A stretch of 64,000 nt of DNA from Nansenia antarctica. Lineage: Eukaryota > Chordata > Actinopteri > Argentiniformes > Microstomatidae. The DNA lies in the NCBI GenBank assembly GCA_963989245.1, contig OZ022344.1:11255524-11319523 (forward strand). Reading direction: 5' to 3'. The notes beneath the pieces are model-generated. The model saw nothing but the letters and a program-made list of their open reading frames with translations. It searched no databases and was not told where the DNA came from. Of this stretch, positions 21,959 to 33,300 are shown piece by piece (positions within the stretch are counted from its first letter, which is position 1; each line of letters opens with the position of its first letter). A program made the position numbers and the translations under genes.

Positions 21959-24900
21959 TTAACTATGGAAGGCACACTGGCTAGGCTGCTCTAGCAGCGT
22001 GAGGTATGAGGTGATAGTGTCCTTTGTAATTTGAGGGAGCTCAATCAGGCGTGCCACAGGTCGGGTGTAAGTGCGACCACCAACGTCCACGATGGCCGTC
22101 CGCACCCTTCCATCCGGACCCGGCAGGACCTTGGTCACTCTGCCTGTCTGCCAGGCGGCGCGTGGAAGGGACTGGTCGATCACCAGTACCACGGCACCTT
22201 CGGACAAGTTGTCTCTCTCCCTCGTCCACTTCTGCCTGACTTGCAGGGTCGGCAGGTAGTGCAGTATGAACTGCCTCCAAAACTGGTCCGCGAGCACCTG
22301 GCTGTGCCTCCACCATCTTCTTCCGGTGAGCTCTGCAGGGTCGTAGACTACCTGAGGCAGTGCAGAGTCTCGCCGCCCCATCAGCAAGAAGTTGGGCGTA
22401 ATGGGATCCAGATCTGCTACATCACTGGAGGTATAGCCTAGGGGCCGGGAGTTCAAGATGCCCTCAATCTCTGCTAGTACAGTCTCGAGCACCTCATCGG
22501 TAGGCACCTTCTGTCCGAGAATGGTACGTAGGACGTTCTTTACTGAGCGAATCTCCCGCTCCCAGGCTCCCCCGAAGTGTGGAGCATTTGGGGGGTTGAA
22601 CTCAAACTTCACTTGCTGGGAGGCGAGTCTGTCACGGGCCTCCTCAGTCATCGCAGCGTAGCTCGCCCTCAGCTCGGCCTCACCACCGACGAAGTTGGTG
22701 CCTCTGTCCGACCGGAGGGTCTTAGGGGTCCCTCGCCTGGAGGTGAACCTCTTGAAGGACATGAGGAAGCTGTCGCTTGTGAGCTGGTGCAGAACTTCAA
22801 GGTGCATTGCTCTCGTCGTCAGGCACGTGTAGATGATGCCCCACCGCTTTTCGGAGGCTCGCCGGTTTCGGACTAGGAGTGGCCCGAAACAGTCGACCCC
22901 AGTAGAGTGGAACGGAGCCTGTCTCAGTCGCAGCCGGTCCTCGGGCAGATCGGACATCATGGGCTGCGGCGGCGTGGCTCGCCACCTCTGGCAGTCCGAG
23001 CAGGACCTTTGATATCTCCGTACCGCCTCCCGTCCATGGAGTATCCAGAATCTCCGTCGTACCTCCGCGAAGACACGCTCTCCACCCGCGTGCTGCACTT
23101 TGTCATCATGGTGCTTGATGACCAATCTGGTGACCTGATGCTTAGTGGGAAGCACGATGGGATGCTTCGTGTCTAGGTCTAGATCTTGAGCGCGGCGCAG
23201 TCTGCCACCCACGCGAATGAGAACACCGTCGAGCTCTGGAGCTAAGCCGCGGAGTCTACTGTCCGAGGGGATCGGCTTCCCTTTCTCGAGACACTCCAGC
23301 TCTCGGGAGAAGGCATCCTGTTGGGCACTCTGCAGCACCAGGAGCTCCGCCGCGGTGTAATCTTCGGCGCTGAGCGTAGTATCTAGGGGTAGACCGGCCT
23401 TGGAGCAGAACATCCTCTTCTGCAGCTCTTCGAGCGTCTCACACTCCTCTCCCGGAGTAGTCTCAGGGTCTACGACCTGGGTGGCTCCGCAGAACAACGT
23501 CTTACGCAGCTCTTTGTCCTCTCTGTCTTCTGCTAACGCCGGCGTGGCTGGCCACTCTGACTCCCGCTCCTGTAGGAAGTCTGGTCCCGTGTGATACAGG
23601 TGGGGCTCAGCCAGATCCTGGAGAGTTGCCCCTCTCGTGATGACGTCAGCAGGGTTCCTCTTGGTGTCTACATAACGCCAGCAGTTCACCTCAGTCAACT
23701 CCAGAATCTCTGCGACTCGGGTGCCCACGAACACCTTATACCGACATGAGCTGGACTTCAACCACTGGAGGACGGTAGTTGAGTCTGACCACATGGTGAC
23801 GCTCATCAGAGGTAGCTGGAGCTCGTCGAGCAGGAACCTTCCCAGTTGCGCGCCGTTCAGGGCAGCACACAGCTCCAGTCTTGGGATGGACTGTTGCTTT
23901 TTCGGCGCCACTCGGGAACGTGCCAGGACAAACGAGACGTGGACTTCACCTCCAAGCTCTGCCGCTCTGACGTATGCCACGGACCCGTACGCCATCTCCG
24001 AGGCGTCGCAGAATACATGTAGCGTGATGACACTCCTCTCTAGGTCCGTGGAGGGAGGGAAGTAGCTCCGCTGCAGCTTGATGTGCTGGAGAGTGGGAAG
24101 TTCCTGCTCCCAGGCCTTCCACTTCTCTTCTAGGTGACGAGGCAGAGGATCGTCCCATCCTCGTTCTTGGGCCCACAGCTCCCGGACAAGCACCTTGGCC
24201 ATCGTCGTGAAGGGAGCGATATATCCCAGTGGGTCGTACTGGCTCGCTAGAGTGCTGTATATCGTTCTCATCGTGACGCGTTGGGGCTTGGCAGGCTTAT
24301 TGCGATAGCGTAGAGTGTCGGTCTGGAACTGCCAGATAAGTCCGAGCGTCATCTCCTGAGCATCATCTGGTGAGTGAGAGACCCAAGCCTCGCTGCTGGT
24401 CGAGGTGGCCTCCTCCGGGAGGTCTCTGATGACTTGCGGGTCGTTGCTGGCCCACTGGCAGATCTCAAATCCACCCTCCTGGAGATGAGCACGCAGGTCC
24501 TGGACTAGCTGGCGGGCTTCCGTGGCTGTCTTCGAACTGTGGAGGCAGTTGTCCACGTAAAAGCTCTTATGGACGGCGTCAAACACTCCAGGAGGTGCCG
24601 TCTCCTGCGCGGCGTGAGTCTGTAGCGCATAGGTGGCGCAACAGGGGCTGCAGGTTGTCCCGAAGGGTAGCACCTCCCACTGGTAGATAGAGGGGTCGGG
24701 GTCGCTCGGGTCCTCTCTCCAGAGAAACCTCATGAGTGGCTTGTCTTCCTCCAACATCCTGACCTGGTGAAACATTCGCTTAATGTCACCACTGACTGCG
24801 ATCGGCTGCTGACGGAATCGCACCAGAACTCCCAAGAGGGCTGGGGTCAAGGTTGGACCAGGGAGAAGATAGTGGTTGAGGTTGAGCTTCCCCACCTGGT

Positions 24901-27900
24901 AGCTACAGTTGAAGACCACTCGGTTCTTCCCGTTGTGGTGAACATTGTGGTGCGGGAGGTACCAAGACTCGGCACTCTGGTTCGCCTCGGCTGGCTCAAG
25001 CTTCTTCACCAGACCGGACTCCGTCAGTTTCTTCATCTCCGTTCTGTAAGAAGCAGCAAGGACCTCGTCCTTCCTCATACGCTTCTCAGTGCTGGTCAGA
25101 CACTGTAGGACGGTTCGAGGGGATACTCGAAACTCTGGCATGGGTTCTCTTCGGAGTAGTGGTGTGACGTATCTCTTCACGCCCTGGACTTCGATACGCA
25201 CTGTCTTTGCTTTAAGGAGGTCTATGGCGTAGACGTCCTCCTTTGACCGTACGTAGAGCTTCTCATTCTTGTAGGGCGCAACGTCTAGCGTCCACAGCTT
25301 CTGGACGTTGTCTAGTAGCGCCGCATTCATGGAGTCCACACTGGTGTGAAGGCAGTTGATGGTCTGCACTTCTTCGGTTCGGACATGGAGGGATGACGTA
25401 GCTCTCCCGTCTCTATCTCTCCACTCGGTAGCGCCTTGGAGGGCCCACCCAAGCGCAGTCTTAACAGCCATCGGGCAGCCTCGTGGTCCTCTCAGCGGAG
25501 GACGGAGCGACACGATCAGTGCAGCGTTGTCCGAGCCGATGAGAAGGGTTGGCTCCGCTCCTTCTATCGGATGTAGGTCTACTCGCCGTAGGTGGGAATA
25601 TCTTGCGCGTAATCTCTCCAGGGGGTAGTCGTAGCGGGAGAGCGCTAGCTGGTCTGCGGTGAAGACATTCTGAAGCCGATATCTGTCCGACGGCCGCCCC
25701 GCCGGGGAGATAGAGAAGTTGATTCTCGCCCCGGTGACCTCTTTAAGGTCGCGACGTATCGTGCGCAGAGTCAGCTTCTCCTCAGTCCCTTGGAGCCCCA
25801 ACTGGCGCACTGCCTCCTGGAGAAGGATGGTCCGTTCCGACCCGTCGTCTAGAACGGCGTACGTGTCGTACACAGCGTTGTTGTGGTGAAGTCGGACCTT
25901 CACCACCTTCAGTAGGACCTTGGAGCCGCTGCTCTGGGTTGGGTCTAGATAGTAGACAGGTGTTTCCTCTTCCGGTGCGCTACCGGACCTAGGGCTTCTG
26001 GTGCCCTCCGTGGACCTGGCGAGGGAGACCTCGTGTAGGATGTTGAGGTGGACCTCCTCACAGCGGTTGCACTTTCTCCTCAAGGTGCAGTTCTTAGCCA
26101 GATGGTCGCGCCCACAGTTCCAGCACCTCTTGTTCTCCTCGAGCCACCTCTGCTTGGCCTCGGTACTCAGGTTGTTGAAGTCACTGCACTCATTGAACCA
26201 GTGCTCGCTGGTGCAGTACGGACATGGCGGTGGACCTCTCCGTCCCTTTTGAGGGGGTTGAGAGGAATCCTTTCCCTCAGGTCGGGCTTTCTTCTCTCTC
26301 CGAGGCTCCTCCTCCGTGTGCAGCACTCCTACTGGGCGTCCTCTGTTCGAGCTCGGCCTGTCCCAGCGGTCTCCCTTCTCCCTCTCCTTCTTCGGCTCAG
26401 CGTAACCCATGGCGTCTACGTTGGTGTCATGCACTTCCTCCAGTAGGAACTCCGCGAAGGCAGCCATGCTCAGACCCAACTTCCCGGGGTTACGAACGCG
26501 CTGCTGTCGCCAGAACCTCTCCTGCCGGAAGCGTGGGATCTTGCGGAGCAGCCGCTCTACGTTGGAGGTGCTGTTGATCTCGCTGGCGCCAGCTGGGCCC
26601 TGCGTCTTCAGCATTCCAACCAAGGTGTGCACGCGGAGCGCGAAGTCATCCAGCGCCCGTTCATCCTTGATGGGGGCCTGCTGTTCGAGGGCTTGCAGTT
26701 CAGCAAGGGCGTGGTTCCAGGGACGACCGTAGCGGGCATCCAAGTCGGCGAGCGCTCTGGTGTAAGGTGTCGGTGCGGAGGCATGGGCCAGAACCATGTT
26801 GTGGGCTCTGGGGTTCCTCACATGCTGAAGGAGAATCGCATATTTGTAGGACTCTGAGCAGGAGTCGTCCAAGAGCGTGTCTAGGCAGATGCGTAGTTCC
26901 ACATACTGGCTCCTGTCCTCGTCCTTGAAGAAGGGGAACTTGGGTCCCTCCACCTGGGGAAACATCCTGTAGTGGATGATCGGGGCTGGAGTGACTGTCT
27001 GGGTGTCCGGCCTGCATGCCTTTTGGTTCACTGGAGGACCTAGGGGTGTGCTACGCTCTTGGGGAATGGCTCCCCTCCCGGGCAGCGACGCTGGCTCCCT
27101 CTGGGCCGCGTAGCGGTCGGGTCCCTGGTCCTCTTCCTTCAAGGTGGTCAGCTGGGCCTGTAGTTGGACAGTCATGGCGGGGGTCATGGAGCCATCGGCG
27201 GGGGGTTCAGGAGATGGCACTCGAGAGGGCCGTGCGGATGATGCTCTGGAGCTACGGGCCGACGGAGCTCTGCTGATGCACACGTCGCGCATGGTCTGCA
27301 TCACTTCCTCCATCTTCTCCGCGTGCAGTTGCTCTCTCTCCATCTGGAGGCGGTCGCGCTCCATCTGGAGGCGTTCACGTTCTAGCGCCTCCTGGCGCTG
27401 CCTCTCCGCCGCGCGTTCCGCCCCCTCCATCTGGAGGCGCTCGCGCTCGAACTGGATGCGTTCCCTCTAGGGGTGTAACGGATCACCTAACTCACGGATC
27501 GGATCGTGTCACGGTTTTTGAGTCACGGATCGGATCATTTTTCGGATCAACACAAAACATTTTTGTTTTTATAAAAACTGCTTTTTCCTTGAATTCTGTA
27601 AAAACACCACTTTTACTATGTGACAAAAACCAACAACATTCAAGATGTCAAAACTGGTAATATATATATATATACATACATATACATACATATATCATAT
27701 ATATAACATATTCTACACTCAAACATTACATAATTACGGTATACTGAAATACACTCAATTTAAATGATAGGAGAGAGGGAGGAGGCGCCTGGTTGCAGCA
27801 GTGAATCACTGGGCTCTTTAAAGCAGATGAATAAACATGTTTTATGCCACTTTTAACTAAATAATAAAGTGAACCCTTATTTTGAACATGGTATGAAAAA

Positions 27901-29184
27901 AATGCCTACATTATCAGAAGTTGTCGAGCTGCCTTTTTCGTGCCTCCCGTCATAGTTGACAGAAGCCAAAGTGCTCCCATACATGGCATTTAAATGGAGG
28001 GAGGCATTTCGAGTTCTTCTCCGCCGAACAACGTAACATGATACACTTGGGCCGCGTTCGTAAATTCGCTTTGAGAGCGCCGGAGCGCACACTGGGTCCG
28101 ACGTCATAAAGGGACCATGTAATTTGATTGGACAAGAGCGCTCAGCGCTCAGATTCCAGAGCGGATTTACGAACGCGGATTTACGAACGCAGCCTTGTTG
28201 TTGTGGATTCCCAGCTTCACGTGTAGTGAGCAAACAACGGATTATTTTTCTTTCGCATTATCAACCTATCATTGCGCTTTAGAGTAAAACAAACCCGCAA
28301 CTGTCGCGTCTATCTTTTCATGGCAACTCTACATTGTGATTTATAAGAGATATTAAGTAAGATATTAAGTAATATTATTACTTGTTAACATTTTGCAATT
28401 GATCCGCGGTACACATGCGTTCCGAACCGTGGAGGGCGATCCGAACGGATCACGGAATTTCCGTGATCCGTTACACCCCTAGTTCCCTCTCTAACGCCTC
28501 CTGGCGCTGTCTCTCCGCCGCACGTTCCGCTCCTTCCATCTGGAGGCGTTCACGTTCTAGCGCCTCCTGGCGCTGCCTCTCCGCCGCGCGTTCCGCCCCC
28601 TCCATCTGGAGGCGCTCGCGCTCGAACTGGAGGCGTTCCCGCTCTAACGCCATCTCGGCCTGTTGGCGCATACATTCTGACAGCGCGGCACTACTCCCTC
28701 TGGAGTGCATGCTATCCGCCCCAGAGGCAGAACTGCCCACGGAAACCCTGGACCGGGAGGAAGCCACTGAACGGCAGGAGCTAGGTCTCGAGCGCGCCGT
28801 ACTGGGAGGCAGATCGTTAAGGCTGAGGCCCTCCCTCTTCCGCCCGCAGGCGCTGTCAGACCGGGCCTCTCCTTCCTGCTCTTCCGTTTCTACGGCAAAA
28901 CCCTGCTGTTCTGCCATCTCATCCTCAGGCTGGTGCTCTTTGATGGCTGTCTCGGTGCTAGCCACCCGCGCGCCGGCGGACACCTCGGCCTCTCCGACCA
29001 CTGTATCCCGTGGAGTGCGCTCCTCACTACCACTCAGTGAGCTTTCGAGCTCAAGCTCATACTCTTGTAACCTCTGAGGCAACCGCGGGACTCTCTGTGG
29101 TCGTGGCTCTGGCTCAGGGGGCGGAGAAGGGGGGGTAACTGTCTTGTCTGGTTGGCTGCGCTCAGCCATGCTATCACTACACAA
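21959..29184 (-). pseudogene. BEL/Pao gag-pol polyprotein, copy A, interrupted by a hAT insertion
   Basis: The first 233 or so codons (29184 down to 28483) are separated from the remaining 1800 (27467 down to 21959) by the element at 27468-28481. Outside the insertion the two parts are collinear with copy B and almost identical. I noticed W for R in the RFWRQQ stretch of gag, K for R in REKKARP, and one silent-looking change near the stop. The interrupted frame cannot give a full polyprotein, though an internal Met at about 27430 leaves a 1823-codon frame with RT, RNase H and integrase. Confidence 0.9.
27468..28481. mobile_element. Non-autonomous hAT element inserted in BEL copy A, 1014 bp
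   Basis: Termini TAGGGGTGTAACGGATCAC and its reverse complement are perfect and are flanked by the 8-bp duplication GTTCCCTC (27460-27467 and 28482-28489). Copy B has the uninterrupted target at 35867-35875, which confirms the insertion point. Repeated CACGGATCGGATC motifs lie near the ends. On the minus strand a short CHVWEHFGF motif (about 27970-28000) looks like the start of a BED finger, so this is an internally deleted autonomous hAT. A second inverted-repeat pair (GCGTTCGTAAAT at 28056; ATTTACGAACGC at 28181) marks a smaller nested MITE. Confidence 0.92.
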
Positions 29185-29188
29185 CCTA

Positions 29189-29205
29189 TCCGGCTCGAAG
29201 GACCA
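29189..29205 (+). promoter_or_regulatory. BEL primer-binding site, copy A (tRNA-Tyr)
   Basis: Plus-strand TCCGGCTCGAAGGACCA equals the 3' end of eukaryotic tRNA-Tyr with CCA. On the minus (sense) strand it is therefore a 17-nt primer-binding site, 2 nt inside the LTR. Confidence 0.85.
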
Positions 29206-29207
29206 AT

Positions 29208-30338
29208 TGTAACCAGGGAGTAGCTAAAGGACTGTAGAATTTTAGGAAGGGCTGGTTATCTAACTAACTCTGAGCTAAATCGGCAGTGTAGGAGGATAGA
29301 GGCAGGGGGCGCCAGCAACCCGTTAGACTAGCATATCACAGTTATATATATATATAATATATTATAATACAAGCTATAACTCAGTTAATCACACGATAAG
29401 ACAATACTTAAACCCAATACTAGATTTGCTGTTAAACTAAACAATACAGACAACTAAACACACAGCAATGTATCAAATATAAACAAACACATTTATTTAT
29501 ACAACTTATATATACATCCCAATATACTCCCTCCCCGCCGGCCACACACACACTCACTCACTCACTCACACACAGTACCTGGCCTGAAAAGGCTTAGAGT
29601 CCCGGACTGAAAATGAGCGCGTTGAGGCCTGGTCGGAGCCCGCATGCGACTCGAGGAAGGCAGCAGACAAGGGGGGGGAGTGACGTTGCAATTCGAAGGG
29701 AAAGGGGCTTCTTCGTAGCAAACGACGAGGTGTGAATGGTTCAGGTCCGGTGGTCCACGGTCAGCTCCGGTGGTGTTAGCGGTCGGTCGCAATCCACCTC
29801 GGAGGCGACAGCTTTGTTTGGCTTTGGTCTCGCTATGCGCCAACGTTAGCAGCCGGCGGCTAGCAAGGCTGGCTAACGGTGACACAGCTAAACTGGGCTA
29901 GCGCTGTTAACTCACTAAAACTCCGAACTCTTCTTCACGTCGTCTGTCAGCTTGAAGGCCTCGAAGATCCTCTTGAAGAAGATGAAGTTGGGGTCGAAGA
30001 TCTCTGGTTCCTCTGTGATGTACTCTATCTCCACCTCGGGCTCCTTCTCCTTCTCCCTCTCACTCTCGTCCCTCTAACGCACAGACCACTTCCGTCGCTA
30101 TAGACACCAACCGGACATACATCAAGTCACGTACGCCAATCAAAACCACGCCCACTAATCTGGCGCTTGCACAATACTGAACAAATCTAAGACAGAACTT
30201 ATACAATTACAATAACAATACATACACCTTCATGAAAACGTACATGAATAGTATGGAAAATAATTAAGGAAATAACAGGGGCAAAATAGGGCTGATTTGG
30301 GGAAACTAACTGGCTCTAAATTGTGGGCCTTCATAACA
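29208..30338 (-). repeat. BEL LTR, shared middle copy
   Basis: It is 1131 bp, two bases longer than the outer LTRs because of one extra TA in the TATATA run near 29345. It also has an A for G at about 29809 (GGCGACAGC). It serves as 5' LTR of copy A and 3' LTR of copy B. Confidence 0.92.
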
Positions 30339-30365
30339 GCCGCCCCATGAAACCCTCGGTTTCAT

Positions 30366-33300
30366 TTAACTATGGAAGGCACACTGGCTAGGCTGCTCTA
30401 GCAGCGTGAGGTATGAGGTGATAGTGTCCTTTGTAATTTGAGGGAGCTCAATCAGGCGTGCCACAGGTCGGGTGTAAGTGCGACCACCAACGTCCACGAT
30501 GGCCGTCCGCACCCTTCCATCCGGACCCGGCAGGACCTTGGTCACTCTGCCTGTCTGCCAGGCGGCGCGTGGAAGGGACTGGTCGATCACCAGTACCACG
30601 GCACCTTCGGACAAGTTGTCTCTCTCCCTCGTCCACTTCTGCCTGACTTGCAGGGTCGGCAGGTAGTGCAGTATGAACTGCCTCCAAAACTGGTCCGCGA
30701 GCACCTGGCTGTGCCTCCACCATCTTCTTCCGGTGAGCTCTGCAGGGTCGTAGACTACCTGAGGCAGTGCAGAGTCTCGCCGCCCCATCAGCAAGAAGTT
30801 GGGCGTAATGGGATCCAGATCTGCTACATCACTGGAGGTATAGCCTAGGGGCCGGGAGTTCAAGATGCCCTCAATCTCTGCTAGTACAGTCTCGAGCACC
30901 TCATCGGTAGGCACCTTCTGTCCGAGAATGGTACGTAGGACGTTCTTTACTGAGCGAATCTCCCGCTCCCAGGCTCCCCCGAAGTGTGGAGCATTTGGGG
31001 GGTTGAACTCAAACTTCACTTGCTGGGAGGCGAGTCTGTCACGGGCCTCCTCAGTCATCGCAGCGTAGCTCGCCCTCAGCTCGGCCTCACCACCGACGAA
31101 GTTGGTGCCTCTGTCCGACCGGAGGGTCTTAGGGGTCCCTCGCCTGGAGGTGAACCTCTTGAAGGACATGAGGAAGCTGTCGCTTGTGAGCTGGTGCAGA
31201 ACTTCAAGGTGCATTGCTCTCGTCGTCAGGCACGTGTAGATGATGCCCCACCGCTTTTCGGAGGCTCGCCGGTTTCGGACTAGGAGTGGCCCGAAACAGT
31301 CGACCCCAGTAGAGTGGAACGGAGCCTGTCTCAGTCGCAGCCGGTCCTCGGGCAGATCGGACATCATGGGCTGCGGCGGCGTGGCTCGCCACCTCTGGCA
31401 GTCCGAGCAGGACCTTTGATATCTCCGTACCGCCTCCCGTCCATGGAGTATCCAGAATCTCCGTCGTACCTCCGCGAAGACACGCTCTCCACCCGCGTGC
31501 TGCACTTTGTCATCATGGTGCTTGATGACCAATCTGGTGACCTGATGCTTAGTGGGAAGCACGATGGGATGCTTCGTGTCTAGGTCTAGATCTTGAGCGC
31601 GGCGCAGTCTGCCACCCACGCGAATGAGAACACCGTCGAGCTCTGGAGCTAAGCCGCGGAGTCTACTGTCCGAGGGGATCGGCTTCCCTTTCTCGAGACA
31701 CTCCAGCTCTCGGGAGAAGGCATCCTGTTGGGCACTCTGCAGCACCAGGAGCTCCGCCGCGGTGTAATCTTCGGCGCTGAGCGTAGTATCTAGGGGTAGA
31801 CCGGCCTTGGAGCAGAACATCCTCTTCTGCAGCTCTTCGAGCGTCTCACACTCCTCTCCCGGAGTAGTCTCAGGGTCTACGACCTGGGTGGCTCCGCAGA
31901 ACAACGTCTTACGCAGCTCTTTGTCCTCTCTGTCTTCTGCTAACGCCGGCGTGGCTGGCCACTCTGACTCCCGCTCCTGTAGGAAGTCTGGTCCCGTGTG
32001 ATACAGGTGGGGCTCAGCCAGATCCTGGAGAGTTGCCCCTCTCGTGATGACGTCAGCAGGGTTCCTCTTGGTGTCTACATAACGCCAGCAGTTCACCTCA
32101 GTCAACTCCAGAATCTCTGCGACTCGGGTGCCCACGAACACCTTATACCGACATGAGCTGGACTTCAACCACTGGAGGACGGTAGTTGAGTCTGACCACA
32201 TGGTGACGCTCATCAGAGGTAGCTGGAGCTCGTCGAGCAGGAACCTTCCCAGTTGCGCGCCGTTCAGGGCAGCACACAGCTCCAGTCTTGGGATGGACTG
32301 TTGCTTTTTCGGCGCCACTCGGGAACGTGCCAGGACAAACGAGACGTGGACTTCACCTCCAAGCTCTGCCGCTCTGACGTATGCCACGGACCCGTACGCC
32401 ATCTCCGAGGCGTCGCAGAATACATGTAGCGTGATGACACTCCTCTCTAGGTCCGTGGAGGGAGGGAAGTAGCTCCGCTGCAGCTTGATGTGCTGGAGAG
32501 TGGGAAGTTCCTGCTCCCAGGCCTTCCACTTCTCTTCTAGGTGACGAGGCAGAGGATCGTCCCATCCTCGTTCTTGGGCCCACAGCTCCCGGACAAGCAC
32601 CTTGGCCATCGTCGTGAAGGGAGCGATATATCCCAGTGGGTCGTACTGGCTCGCTAGAGTGCTGTATATCGTTCTCATCGTGACGCGTTGGGGCTTGGCA
32701 GGCTTATTGCGATAGCGTAGAGTGTCGGTCTGGAACTGCCAGATAAGTCCGAGCGTCATCTCCTGAGCATCATCTGGTGAGTGAGAGACCCAAGCCTCGC
32801 TGCTGGTCGAGGTGGCCTCCTCCGGGAGGTCTCTGATGACTTGCGGGTCGTTGCTGGCCCACTGGCAGATCTCAAATCCACCCTCCTGGAGATGAGCACG
32901 CAGGTCCTGGACTAGCTGGCGGGCTTCCGTGGCTGTCTTCGAACTGTGGAGGCAGTTGTCCACGTAAAAGCTCTTATGGACGGCGTCAAACACTCCAGGA
33001 GGTGCCGTCTCCTGCGCGGCGTGAGTCTGTAGCGCATAGGTGGCGCAACAGGGGCTGCAGGTTGTCCCGAAGGGTAGCACCTCCCACTGGTAGATAGAGG
33101 GGTCGGGGTCGCTCGGGTCCTCTCTCCAGAGAAACCTCATGAGTGGCTTGTCTTCCTCCAACATCCTGACCTGGTGAAACATTCGCTTAATGTCACCACT
33201 GACTGCGATCGGCTGCTGACGGAATCGCACCAGAACTCCCAAGAGGGCTGGGGTCAAGGTTGGACCAGGGAGAAGATAGTGGTTGAGGTTGAGCTTCCCC

